Shown here: positions 7,134-14,675 of the stretch, piece after piece
How the letters are laid out: every line of letters starts with the position of its first letter
How positions within the stretch are numbered: position 1 is the first letter of the stretch
NCBI RefSeq assembly: GCF_000758925.1
Contig: NZ_JRNC01000048.1
Coordinates: 1-56,817, forward strand
Direction: 5' to 3'
Length of the DNA: 56,817 nucleotides
Source: Prevotella sp. S7-1-8
Lineage (GTDB): Bacteria > Bacteroidota > Bacteroidia > Bacteroidales > Bacteroidaceae
Made by a program: the position numbers and the translations under genes
Notes under the pieces: model-generated
Seen by the model: only the letters and a program-made list of their open reading frames with translations
The model's database searches: none
Told to the model about the DNA's origin: nothing

Positions 7134-9026
7134 TCACTCTAAATAGGTGTAACCGTAAAGCCCCGATCGGTAGTTGTTGAGAAACTCTTTGCCCTCCGTG
7201 ATTGATATTTTTCCCTGCTTGACACTCTTGGCCACCCATTGTTCCAATTGGCGCACGAGTTTCTTGGGGTTGTATTGTACGTATTCAAGCACCTCCTCGA
7301 CGGTCTCCCCGTCAAAAATTTGGTCTATGTTGTATCGCCCATCCTTCACGCTGATGTGCGCCGCGGTGGTGTCTCCGAATAGGTTGTGCATGTCGCCGAG
7401 TATCTCTTGGTAGGCTCCGACAAGGAAAACGCCCAAGTAATAAGGCTCGTTTTTCCTCAAGGCGTGTAGTGGCAGCACGCTGCAAACGTGCCCGTCGGCC
7501 ACGAAATTGCTGATCTTTCCGTCAGAATCGCACGTGATGTCTTGCAACGTGGCCTTGCGGGTGGGACGCTCGTTGAGCCGTTGCAAGGGCACGATGGGGA
7601 ACAATTGGTCTATGGCCCAAGAGTCTGGAAGGCTTTGGAAGAGCGAGAAATTGCAGAAATATTTGTCGGCTAACAATTTGTCCAGGCTGCGAAGCTCATC
7701 GGGTACGTGTTTCATGCTTTTGGCAATGGTGTTCACTTCGTGGCAAACGCTCCAGTACATAGCTTCTATTTCGGCGCGCGTTTGCAGGTCTACGATGCCA
7801 TGTGAGAATAGTTCGAGCGACTCTTCGCGTATTTGCTCGGCGTCGTGCCAATCCTCGAGCATGCGCTTGGGGTTGATGTTGCACCAAATATTGTACAGCT
7901 CTTTCACCAAGGGGTGGTCTTCTTCCGTGGCCTCGAACTCTTCGGGCATCTCTGGTAGCGACGCCGTTTCCAGCACGTCGATGACCAATACCGAGTGGTG
8001 AGCGGCCAAACTGCGCCCGCTTTCGGTGATGATGTTGGGATGCTGGATTCCGTTTTTGTCCGCGGCTTCTACGAAAGTGGACACGCAGTCGTTGACATAC
8101 TCTTGTATGGAATAGTTCACCGAGCTTTCGCTGCTTGAGCTTCGGGTGCCGTCATAGTCCACGCCGAGACCTCCTCCACAGTCAACGAAGTTGACGGCGT
8201 AGCCCATTTTGTGCAGGTTGATGTAGTATTGCGCCGCCTCTCTCAGCGCGGTTTGTATGCGTCTTATTTTTGTTATCTGGCTGCCGATGTGAAAATGGAT
8301 GAGCCTTAGGGAGTCGTGCATGCCCATTGTGTCGAGTTTGTGCAGGGCCTGTAGCAACTCGGTGGCTGTCAGCCCAAACTTGGAGGCGTCGCCACCACTC
8401 TCTTCCCACTTGCCCGAGCCTGATGAGGCGAGCTTGATACGTACGCCGAGGTTGGGTTCCACGTGTAGCTTTTTGGCCACTTTGGCTATGGTGTCCAGCT
8501 CGCTGAGCTTCTCCACGACGATGAAGATGCGCTTTCCCATCTTCTGCGCGAGCAATGCCAGCTCTATGTAGTCTTCGTCTTTGTAGCCGTTGCAGACGAT
8601 GAGCGAGTCGCTTTGGCATTGCACGGCGATCACCGCGTGTAGCTCTGGTTTGGAGCCTGCCTCAAGGCCGAGGTTGAATTTCTTGCCGTGACCGATCACC
8701 TCCTCCACCACTGGCTGCATCTGGTTAACCTTGATGGGATAGATAACGAAGTTTTCCGCTTGGAAATTGTATTCTTCCTTGGCTTTGGTGAAACATGAGG
8801 CCGTCTTCTCTATGCGGTTGTCGAGTATGTCGGGAAAACGTAGCAGCACGGGTGGCGTGACGTCTCTCAGCGCCAATTCGTCCATTACGTCCCGGAGATC
8901 TATCTCTGTGTTGTCTTTGCACGGCGTGACGTACATGTCGCCGTTATTGTTGATGCCAAAGTAGGAAGTGCCCCAACCGTTGATGTTGTAAAGCTCTTTC
9001 GAATCTTCAATAGTCCATTTTTTCAT
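7134..9026 (-). CDS. speA: Biosynthetic arginine decarboxylase
   Basis: 630 residues, typical of SpeA. Converts arginine to agmatine with pyridoxal phosphate, the first step of the agmatine route to putrescine and spermidine. The PLP lysine lies in YPIKVNQ (Lys99). Also visible are HFHIGSQ, the glycine-rich VDCGGGLGVDYDG phosphate-binding segment and the conserved VCHEVNTIAKSM and GRYNIDQIFDGET regions. It follows aroK by 53 bp, in a minus-strand run with topA and aroK, so co-transcription is likely although the pathways are unrelated. Confidence 0.96.
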   Translation of the reverse strand: MKKWTIEDSKELYNINGWGTSYFGINNNGDMYVTPCKDNTEIDLRDVMDELALRDVTPPVLLRFPDILDNRIEKTASCFTKAKEEYNFQAENFVIYPIKVNQMQPVVEEVIGHGKKFNLGLEAGSKPELHAVIAVQCQSDSLIVCNGYKDEDYIELALLAQKMGKRIFIVVEKLSELDTIAKVAKKLHVEPNLGVRIKLASSGSGKWEESGGDASKFGLTATELLQALHKLDTMGMHDSLRLIHFHIGSQITKIRRIQTALREAAQYYINLHKMGYAVNFVDCGGGLGVDYDGTRSSSSESSVNYSIQEYVNDCVSTFVEAADKNGIQHPNIITESGRSLAAHHSVLVIDVLETASLPEMPEEFEATEEDHPLVKELYNIWCNINPKRMLEDWHDAEQIREESLELFSHGIVDLQTRAEIEAMYWSVCHEVNTIAKSMKHVPDELRSLDKLLADKYFCNFSLFQSLPDSWAIDQLFPIVPLQRLNERPTRKATLQDITCDSDGKISNFVADGHVCSVLPLHALRKNEPYYLGVFLVGAYQEILGDMHNLFGDTTAAHISVKDGRYNIDQIFDGETVEEVLEYVQYNPKKLVRQLEQWVAKSVKQGKISITEGKEFLNNYRSGLYGYTYLE

Positions 9027-9079
9027 GTCTGTAAGCGGGTCTTTTTATTAAAAAATGAATGTTGTGTCGCATACTGCCG

Positions 9080-9637
9080 TTATCCTATGCGCAACGTTTC
9101 TTTCAATTTGGCCACCGTGTTGCTTATTTTTAGGCAGCTGTCCATCAGCGTCACGTCCACCGTGTGCTTGGCCATGAGGTAGTATGGCTCGCGTTCTTCC
9201 AATTGGTCGGCGATGTATTTTTTCATTTCGTCAGAGTTTTTCCCGAGCAGCAGTGGTCGCACTGCCCGTCCCATGCGCAGGTGGGCGTAGAGTGTGTCCG
9301 GATGGCATTTCAGGTAAACGCTCCGCGCTTGTTGGTTGATGTACCGCATGTTGTCGAAAAAACATGGCGTCCCCCCCCCGCAACTGATGACCACGTCCTC
9401 GAACTCGGCCACCTCGTGCAGCATGTTTCGCTCAATGAGTCGAAAGCCTTCCTCGCCTCGCTCGTCAAAGATTTGGCTCACGCTTTTGTGCATGCGGTTT
9501 TGGATGTACCAATCGAGGTCGTAGAACGACAGCGCCAAGTCTTTTGCCAAAGCCTTGCCAATGGTGGTCTTGCCTGCCCCCATATATCCTACAAGCGCAA
9601 TTCGGGTTATGTCCTTGCCGCGCGATTCGTTTGTCAT
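9080..9637 (-). CDS. aroK: Shikimate kinase
   Basis: 185 residues. Phosphorylates shikimate at the 3-hydroxyl in the chorismate pathway. P-loop GYMGAGKT (17-24), the substrate-binding DLD (40-42), and the SCGGGTP shikimate-binding loop (85-91) are intact, as is an Arg-rich lid region (RMGRAVRPLL). The three glycines of SCGGGTP are encoded by an uninterrupted G9 tract (C9 on the plus strand at 9371-9379), an unusual slippage-prone choice. It starts 24 bp downstream of the topA stop and is probably translated from the same mRNA. Confidence 0.95.
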   Translation of the reverse strand: MTNESRGKDITRIALVGYMGAGKTTIGKALAKDLALSFYDLDWYIQNRMHKSVSQIFDERGEEGFRLIERNMLHEVAEFEDVVISCGGGTPCFFDNMRYINQQARSVYLKCHPDTLYAHLRMGRAVRPLLLGKNSDEMKKYIADQLEEREPYYLMAKHTVDVTLMDSCLKISNTVAKLKETLRIG

Positions 9638-9661
9638 GCCTTGCGCCGTTTTTGTGGGTGG

Positions 9662-11995
9662 TTATTTCTTGCGCCTGCTTGTCTTGGGCTCCGGGGCGTT
9701 TCTCACGATGTCCATGCACTCCTCGTAGCTCAGGTCTCCGGCCAAGGCGCGCTCGTGCAGTTTCTTGTCTATGCGATAATTTTTGCCGTCATAGGCCACG
9801 TACGGTCCGTAACGCCCTTTCAGCAACTCCATCTTGTTGTCTTGCTCGAACTGTTTGATGTGCCTCTCCTTTTCCTGTAGCCGTTTGGTCTCGATGAGCG
9901 CCACGGCTGTTCCAAGTGTCACCGTGAGAGGGTTCTCACCCTTGGGCAGCGATACGTATTTCTTGTTGTGCAGCACGTAAGGGCCAAACCTCCCGGTGCC
10001 GATGGTCACCTCGGACCCCTCAAACTCGCCAATGTGGCGCGGCAGCTTGAACAGTTCCAGCGCCTCGTCAAGCGTAATGGTCTCTATGCTCTTGTCCTTG
10101 GGCACCTGCGCGAAGCGCGGCTTCTCTTCGTCGTCGGCCGATCCTATCTGCACCACGGGGCCAAATCGTCCTATCTTGACAGACACTGGCTTGCCCGTCG
10201 CTGGTTCCTCGCCCAGCAGCCGTTCGCCCACCTTGTGCTCGGAGCGACTTTGTATCACCTTGTCCACTTCAGGGGCGAAATCTTTGGTGAATTGCTTTAC
10301 CATGTCTTTCCACTCCTCTTTTCCCTCGGCGATAAGGTCAAACTGTTGCTCCACCTTTGCGGTGAAGTTGTATTTCATTATTTCCGGAAAGCTGTCCACC
10401 AAGAAGTCTGTCACCACGATGCCGATGTCGGTGGGCAGCAACTTTCCTTTTTCCGATCCTACCATCTCCGTTTTTTTGTCGGATGTTATGCCGTTGCCTT
10501 TCAGCGTGTCCACCATGTAGGTGCGCTCGTTGCCTGGCTTGTCTCCCTTTACCACGTACTCGCGCTGTTGGATGGTGGATATTGTTGGGGCGTAAGTGGA
10601 TGGGCGCCCTATGCCGAGCTCCTCCAGCTTGTGCACCAAGCTCGCCTCTGTGTATCGGTATGGGCTTTGCGAGAAACGCTCCGTGGAGGCTATCTCCTGC
10701 CTCTCCAGCCTGTCGCTCACTCTTAGGGTCGGCAAGAGCGTGGCCTCCTCGCGGGTGTTGTCGTCTTCGTCGGTCGACTCGCGGTATACTTTGATAAATC
10801 CATCGAAGTCCAAGACCTCGCCGGTGGCCACGAATTTCTCGTCCACGCCTTCCACGTCAATGGTCACGATGGTCTTCTCCAGTTGGGCGTCGGCCATTTG
10901 CGAGGCTATCGTGCGTTTCCATATCAGGTCGTAGAGCCTGCGCTCTTGGCTTGAGAGGTCTTGCCCGCGCTCGCTCGCGAAAGTGGGCCTGATGGCCTCG
11001 TGCGCCTCTTGCGCTCCTTTGGAGTGCGTGTGATAGTTGCGAGGCTTGCTGTATTTCTCGCCGTACGACTTGGTGATTTCCTCCTTGCACGTGTTGATGG
11101 CCAACGTCGACAGGTTTACGCTGTCGGTTCTCATGTATGTGATGCGGCCGGCCTCGTACAGCCGTTGGGCCACCATCATGGTTTGCGACACGGTGAACCC
11201 CAGTTTCCGCGCGGCCTCTTGTTGTAGCGTAGAGGTGGTGAAGGGTGGGGCCGGCGTGCGTTTCGTGGGTTTTTTAACGATGTTGTCCACGGTAAACGTG
11301 GCGTTTTTGCATTTGTCAAGAAACGCCACCGACTCCTCGTGCGTCTTGAACCTGCGGTCCAACTCGGCTTTCACCTCGCTTTTGCTGCCATCCGTGTTTC
11401 TCACGGTGAAGATGCCGCTCACCCGATAGTAAGGCTCGGTGTTGAACGCTTGTATCTCTCGCTCTCGCTCCACGATAAGTCTCACGGCCACGCTTTGGAC
11501 ACGGCCGGCCGAGAGCTGGGGCTTCACTTTGCGCCAAAGCACGGGCGAGAGCTTGAAACCCACGATACGGTCCAGCAGGCGGCGCGCCTGCTGTGCGTCC
11601 ACCAAGTTCATGTCCAAGTGTCGCGGATGGGCAATGGCCTCCTTTATGGCACTTTTCGTAATTTCATGGAATACGATGCGGGCGGTCTTCGCCTCGTCCA
11701 AGCCAAGCACCTCGCAAAGGTGCCAACTGATGGCCTCTCCCTCGCGGTCCTCATCCGACGCGAGCCAAATCTTGCCCGCTTGCTTGGCGTTTCTCTTGAG
11801 TTCCGCTACAATTTTTTTCTTCTCTTCCGGAATTTCATAACACGGGTCCAACGTGTTCTCGTCTATGCTTAGCTCCTTTTTTTTGAGGTCTCGAATATGC
11901 CCGTATGAGGACATCACCTTGTAATCTTTTCCGAGAAATTTCTCTATGGTCTTAGCCTTCGCCGGGCTCTCTACGATAACTAAATTGTCTTGCAT
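9662..11995 (-). CDS. topA: DNA topoisomerase I
   Basis: Type IA topoisomerase, 777 residues from ATG 11995, relaxing negative supercoils. The Toprim domain opens the protein (VIVESPAKAKTI) and contains DEDREGE at about 81-87. The catalytic tyrosine lies in ITYMRTDS (Tyr287). The C-terminus has glycine-rich repeats (GRFGPVVQIG, GRFGPYVLHN, GRYGPYVAYD) without zinc-finger cysteines, as is usual in Bacteroidetes TopA, and a basic tail. An ATG at 12007 in the same frame would add four residues; family members I recall start with Met-Gln at the position chosen. First gene of a probable topA-aroK-speA transcript. Confidence 0.95.
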   Translation of the reverse strand: MQDNLVIVESPAKAKTIEKFLGKDYKVMSSYGHIRDLKKKELSIDENTLDPCYEIPEEKKKIVAELKRNAKQAGKIWLASDEDREGEAISWHLCEVLGLDEAKTARIVFHEITKSAIKEAIAHPRHLDMNLVDAQQARRLLDRIVGFKLSPVLWRKVKPQLSAGRVQSVAVRLIVEREREIQAFNTEPYYRVSGIFTVRNTDGSKSEVKAELDRRFKTHEESVAFLDKCKNATFTVDNIVKKPTKRTPAPPFTTSTLQQEAARKLGFTVSQTMMVAQRLYEAGRITYMRTDSVNLSTLAINTCKEEITKSYGEKYSKPRNYHTHSKGAQEAHEAIRPTFASERGQDLSSQERRLYDLIWKRTIASQMADAQLEKTIVTIDVEGVDEKFVATGEVLDFDGFIKVYRESTDEDDNTREEATLLPTLRVSDRLERQEIASTERFSQSPYRYTEASLVHKLEELGIGRPSTYAPTISTIQQREYVVKGDKPGNERTYMVDTLKGNGITSDKKTEMVGSEKGKLLPTDIGIVVTDFLVDSFPEIMKYNFTAKVEQQFDLIAEGKEEWKDMVKQFTKDFAPEVDKVIQSRSEHKVGERLLGEEPATGKPVSVKIGRFGPVVQIGSADDEEKPRFAQVPKDKSIETITLDEALELFKLPRHIGEFEGSEVTIGTGRFGPYVLHNKKYVSLPKGENPLTVTLGTAVALIETKRLQEKERHIKQFEQDNKMELLKGRYGPYVAYDGKNYRIDKKLHERALAGDLSYEECMDIVRNAPEPKTSRRKK

Positions 11996-12024
11996 ACTTG
12001 CGTACATGTTATTTATATGGTTGG

Positions 12025-12032
12025 CAAAAGTA
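12025..12032 (-). promoter_or_regulatory. Candidate -7 element of topA
   Basis: TACTTTTG on the minus strand matches TAnnTTTG and would give a leader of roughly 14-26 nt. The -33 position has no clear TTTG. Confidence 0.5.
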
Positions 12033-12327
12033 ATTAAAACATTTTCTTATACATTATTATATATAATATTTTTTGTTTTTTTAATAGAAAAGAAAAGGTA
12101 ATAATTCGTAATTCATAACGTACATTGCACATTTTCATGGTATGTGCGAGTCATGTTTTGAGTTTGAATTATGTTGACAAATATACGCTCATATTTGGCT
12201 TGCTTGCGCATGGACGTGCCTTTGCTTCCAAATATGCAAGAAATGGGCATGTTTGGTAACTGCCTGAAAGTCAGGGTCGTGTTACGATTGCTCGTTTGGC
12301 GTTAAACAATTCGTTTGCGTGGGTGGT
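12033..12327. other. Non-coding stretch upstream of topA
   Basis: AT-rich near topA. Contains a 9-bp inverted repeat CATATTTGG (12190-12198) / CCAAATATG (12228-12236). I see no gene. Together with the array that follows, the gap between topA and the NUDIX gene is about 600 bp. Confidence 0.4.
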
Positions 12328-12459
12328 GTCTTTAGGGCTTAATCGCTTCGCCATTAATGCTTAATCGTGGCGTGAATAGTATTTAATGGGTAAACGTTTA
12401 ATGCTTTGTCGCGCCACGATTAAGGTTTGGACGCATAATGGCAGTGGCATTCGACCGCT
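12328..12459. repeat. Array B: six 22-bp units
   Basis: Units begin at 12328, 12350, 12372, 12394, 12416 and 12438, exactly 22 bp apart. Unit 1 carries TTTAGGGCTTAATCGC, unit 2 CATTAATGCTTAATCG, unit 3 GAATAGTATTTAATGG, unit 5 CGATTAAGG. A looser seventh unit may follow. Same family as the arrays at 0.8, 38.3 and 56.5 kb. Confidence 0.75.
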
Positions 12460-12620
12460 AAAAATAGAGTTTAGACACCTCTTGTTGATGGGGTAAGGGC
12501 TGAAAAAGTTGATTTTCGTGTGCTATTAGACAAGTTTTTCTTGTCACGATTTTATGTATTTTTTTTTGACAGTTGTGCACATGTCTCATTCAAAACGGAG
12601 TGATCGAAATGCGTATTTTA

Positions 12621-13190
12621 TCATACAAATTTCTCAATACTTCCACTTTCCGCCTCCCCGTTTCTCTGTTTGTCATACCAGTCTATAAAGTCGTACAGCC
12701 CCTGACGGATGGATCTCAAGCCGAAAAGCTCGGTGTGGATGTCGCGCAGCGAAATCCATTGGTAAGCGGCCGCGTCGTCCAAAGCTTTGACCACCGACAC
12801 GTCTTTCACTTGGCAAAAGAAAAAACAGTCCGCGGTTCTCACCTCGAAGCCGGCGTACATGTACACGTTGGGCTGGCTGAAAAGAAATTTGGCGCGCGTC
12901 ACGTCCAAGCCGGTTTCCTCTTTCACCTCGCGCGCCACGCCTTGCTCCACGGTCTCGCCGATGTCCACGAAGCCACCCGGCAGGTCGAGCGTGCCTTTGG
13001 CGGGGGCTTTTTTCCGGGTTAGCACGAGCAGCTCGTCATGGTCGTTGAGTATGATGGCCGCGGTGGCCGCGCTGGGGTTTAGGTAATATTCGAACCCACA
13101 GTTGTCACATTTCTTGCTTTTGTCGTCTTGCGCGTCAAAGTGCTTGCTTCCGCAAACGGGGCAGTACCTGAATTTTTCGAGTGGATGCAT
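12621..13190 (-). CDS. NUDIX hydrolase with N-terminal zinc ribbon
   Basis: 189 residues from ATG 13190; the open frame extends 104 codons upstream but that part is Arg/Pro-rich, overlaps the neighbouring gene antisense and is not protein-like. A zinc ribbon (Cys10, Cys13, Cys28, Cys31; CPVCG and CDNCG) precedes a complete Nudix box at 73-95 (GX5EX7REVKEETGL). The combination resembles NADH-pyrophosphatase-like and related Nudix proteins, which hydrolyse nucleoside diphosphate derivatives; the actual substrate cannot be read from the sequence. It follows the DUF4369 lipoprotein gene by 149 bp on the same strand. Confidence 0.9.
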   Translation of the reverse strand: MHPLEKFRYCPVCGSKHFDAQDDKSKKCDNCGFEYYLNPSAATAAIILNDHDELLVLTRKKAPAKGTLDLPGGFVDIGETVEQGVAREVKEETGLDVTRAKFLFSQPNVYMYAGFEVRTADCFFFCQVKDVSVVKALDDAAAYQWISLRDIHTELFGLRSIRQGLYDFIDWYDKQRNGEAESGSIEKFV

Positions 13191-13339
13191 GGTGTGTTTT
13201 TTTTGCGTTCTTGGCCCGACGGCTTGGCTCGAGTGGCCGGCTTGGGATTGGCGGCGCTTGCCAGCCGCCGGGAGCCTTCGCCGCTGGAGCGGCGTTGGCG
13301 GTTGGCTTTCAGGATGTGGCCGCAAAACGCGTCGCGCCG

Positions 13340-14509
13340 TTATAGCATGGATTTGATTTCTTTGTCGATATCTCCAATTTGGGAGTCTCGCTTTTGCAGC
13401 ACGTTGTTTTTGTCTATGAGGAAGAAGGTGGGCACGCTTTGCACGTTGTAGTGGGCGGCGTTCACGGACGACATGGCATCCTCGTCGCGCACGCATATCC
13501 AAGGCAGCGCGGCCACGCTCTCTTTCCAGAAGTGCTCGTCCGGGTCAAGGCTCACTTGGTATATCTCGAGCCCCCGGCGGCTGTACTTGTTGTATAGCTC
13601 TCGCAATTTCATGATGCGTTGCGCGCTGCCCTTGCTTTCGAACACGTGAAAATCTAACAGCACCACCTTTCCTTTCAGCGAGGTCAGCTTCCTGATGTTG
13701 CCTTTGTTGTCTGGCAAGGCAATCTCTATTACGCCTGCGTCCACAACTTTCGAGGCGTCTATGGCTTGTTTTTGGCCAGCTTGGATTATGCGCACGTTCT
13801 TCATGCCCTCGATGGCGATGTTGTGAAGGTTTTGCCCGCGCTCGGAACCTGGGTAGAAAGTGTCCCAGCTGGTGGCCACGGCGGCAAAGACTTGCACGTC
13901 GCTTTTCTTGCTGCGTGGGTCGAAGATGAGCATTGTCCTGCCGTTCACGGAAAAAGTTTGGAACAGCGCGAAGTAGGAGGATGTGGCCTTGGGCTCTTTG
14001 AAAATGAAGTCTTTCTTCACAATGTTTTTATAGGCTTCTATCACGGTTTGTATGCTGTCGGCCTCCTTTTGGTAAGTCACGTTTGGGTTTTGCGCGATGG
14101 CGTTCACCGCGATTTGCAATCGCGTCTGCATGGTGGCGAGCTGTTTGATCTTGGCGCACTGCTCCGATCCCTCCACGTGGTAGTCGGTGGACATTGTGGG
14201 ATAGGAAGCCCTCACGCTGATGTTCTCGGTGGAATCCACGCCAATGTTAATGATTTGGCGGTCTATGCGCAGTCTGTAAAACTCGGGGTTCCCCTTGGTT
14301 TCTCCCTCGAAGGTGAACGAGCCGTCCGCTCCCAATTTGATGGAGTCTATCGCCACGGGGCCGTTCAGGCTCATGTTCTCAAAATAGAGCGTGGAGTCTT
14401 TGGCGTCCGAGATGTTGCCGCTCACCTTGAATTTTTCCCCGGAACAAGAGGAGACGGCGGTGGCGGCGAGCGCCAAGGCCACGGATACAATGAGTTTGTT
14501 TATCTTCAT
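13340..14509 (-). CDS. DUF4369 / thioredoxin-fold lipoprotein lacking CxxC
   Basis: 389 residues. A signal peptide with lipobox (residues 1-22, AVSSC) predicts a lipoprotein. A DUF4369 domain (about 25-130) is followed by a linker and a TlpA/AhpC-like thioredoxin fold (about 255-389). In that fold the segment after VVLLDF, where family members have WCxxC, reads HVFESKGSA, so both redox cysteines are missing. The cis-proline loop (QSVPTFFLID) is kept. It is therefore unlikely to be a thiol-disulfide oxidoreductase and may instead bind a partner or ligand. A perfectly spaced promoter lies upstream, divergent from pnp. Confidence 0.85.
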   Translation of the reverse strand: MKINKLIVSVALALAATAVSSCSGEKFKVSGNISDAKDSTLYFENMSLNGPVAIDSIKLGADGSFTFEGETKGNPEFYRLRIDRQIINIGVDSTENISVRASYPTMSTDYHVEGSEQCAKIKQLATMQTRLQIAVNAIAQNPNVTYQKEADSIQTVIEAYKNIVKKDFIFKEPKATSSYFALFQTFSVNGRTMLIFDPRSKKSDVQVFAAVATSWDTFYPGSERGQNLHNIAIEGMKNVRIIQAGQKQAIDASKVVDAGVIEIALPDNKGNIRKLTSLKGKVVLLDFHVFESKGSAQRIMKLRELYNKYSRRGLEIYQVSLDPDEHFWKESVAALPWICVRDEDAMSSVNAAHYNVQSVPTFFLIDKNNVLQKRDSQIGDIDKEIKSML

Positions 14510-14540
14510 TTCTGTGTCACGGTTACTAAGTTGTTGATTG

Positions 14541-14572
14541 CAAAGTTAGTGCCTAATCGCCAAAAAAACAAA
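14541..14572 (-). promoter_or_regulatory. Promoter of the DUF4369 lipoprotein gene
   Basis: On the minus strand TTTG (14569-14572) and TAACTTTG (14541-14548) are separated by exactly 20 bp, the full Bacteroidetes consensus. The predicted leader is about 28 nt. Confidence 0.75.
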
Positions 14573-14612
14573 AAATATTGACGTTTTCTTCCCTTTTCTC
14601 GTGTTAAATGGG

Positions 14613-14620
14613 TAACTTTG
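14613..14620 (+). promoter_or_regulatory. -7 element of pnp
   Basis: TAACTTTG matches the Bacteroidetes -7 consensus; the -33 region has only TTTTC. Predicted leader about 52 nt. Divergent from the lipoprotein promoter 40 bp away. Confidence 0.6.
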
Positions 14621-14675
14621 CATCACTATATTTTATTAGATGTAAGTCAAAACAATAAGTTTTTTAGATTTTTAG

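Noticed and set aside
12328..12459. CRISPR array
   Set aside because: The 22-bp units are contiguous with no spacers, are degenerate, and no cas genes occur in the window.
12573..13022. A 149-codon plus-strand frame antisense to the NUDIX gene
   Set aside because: The minus-strand frame has a full zinc ribbon and Nudix box; the plus frame has nothing recognisable.
13191..13502. A 104-residue N-terminal extension of the NUDIX protein
   Set aside because: It is basic, Pro-rich and overlaps the end of the neighbouring lipoprotein gene; the zinc ribbon begins right after ATG 13190.
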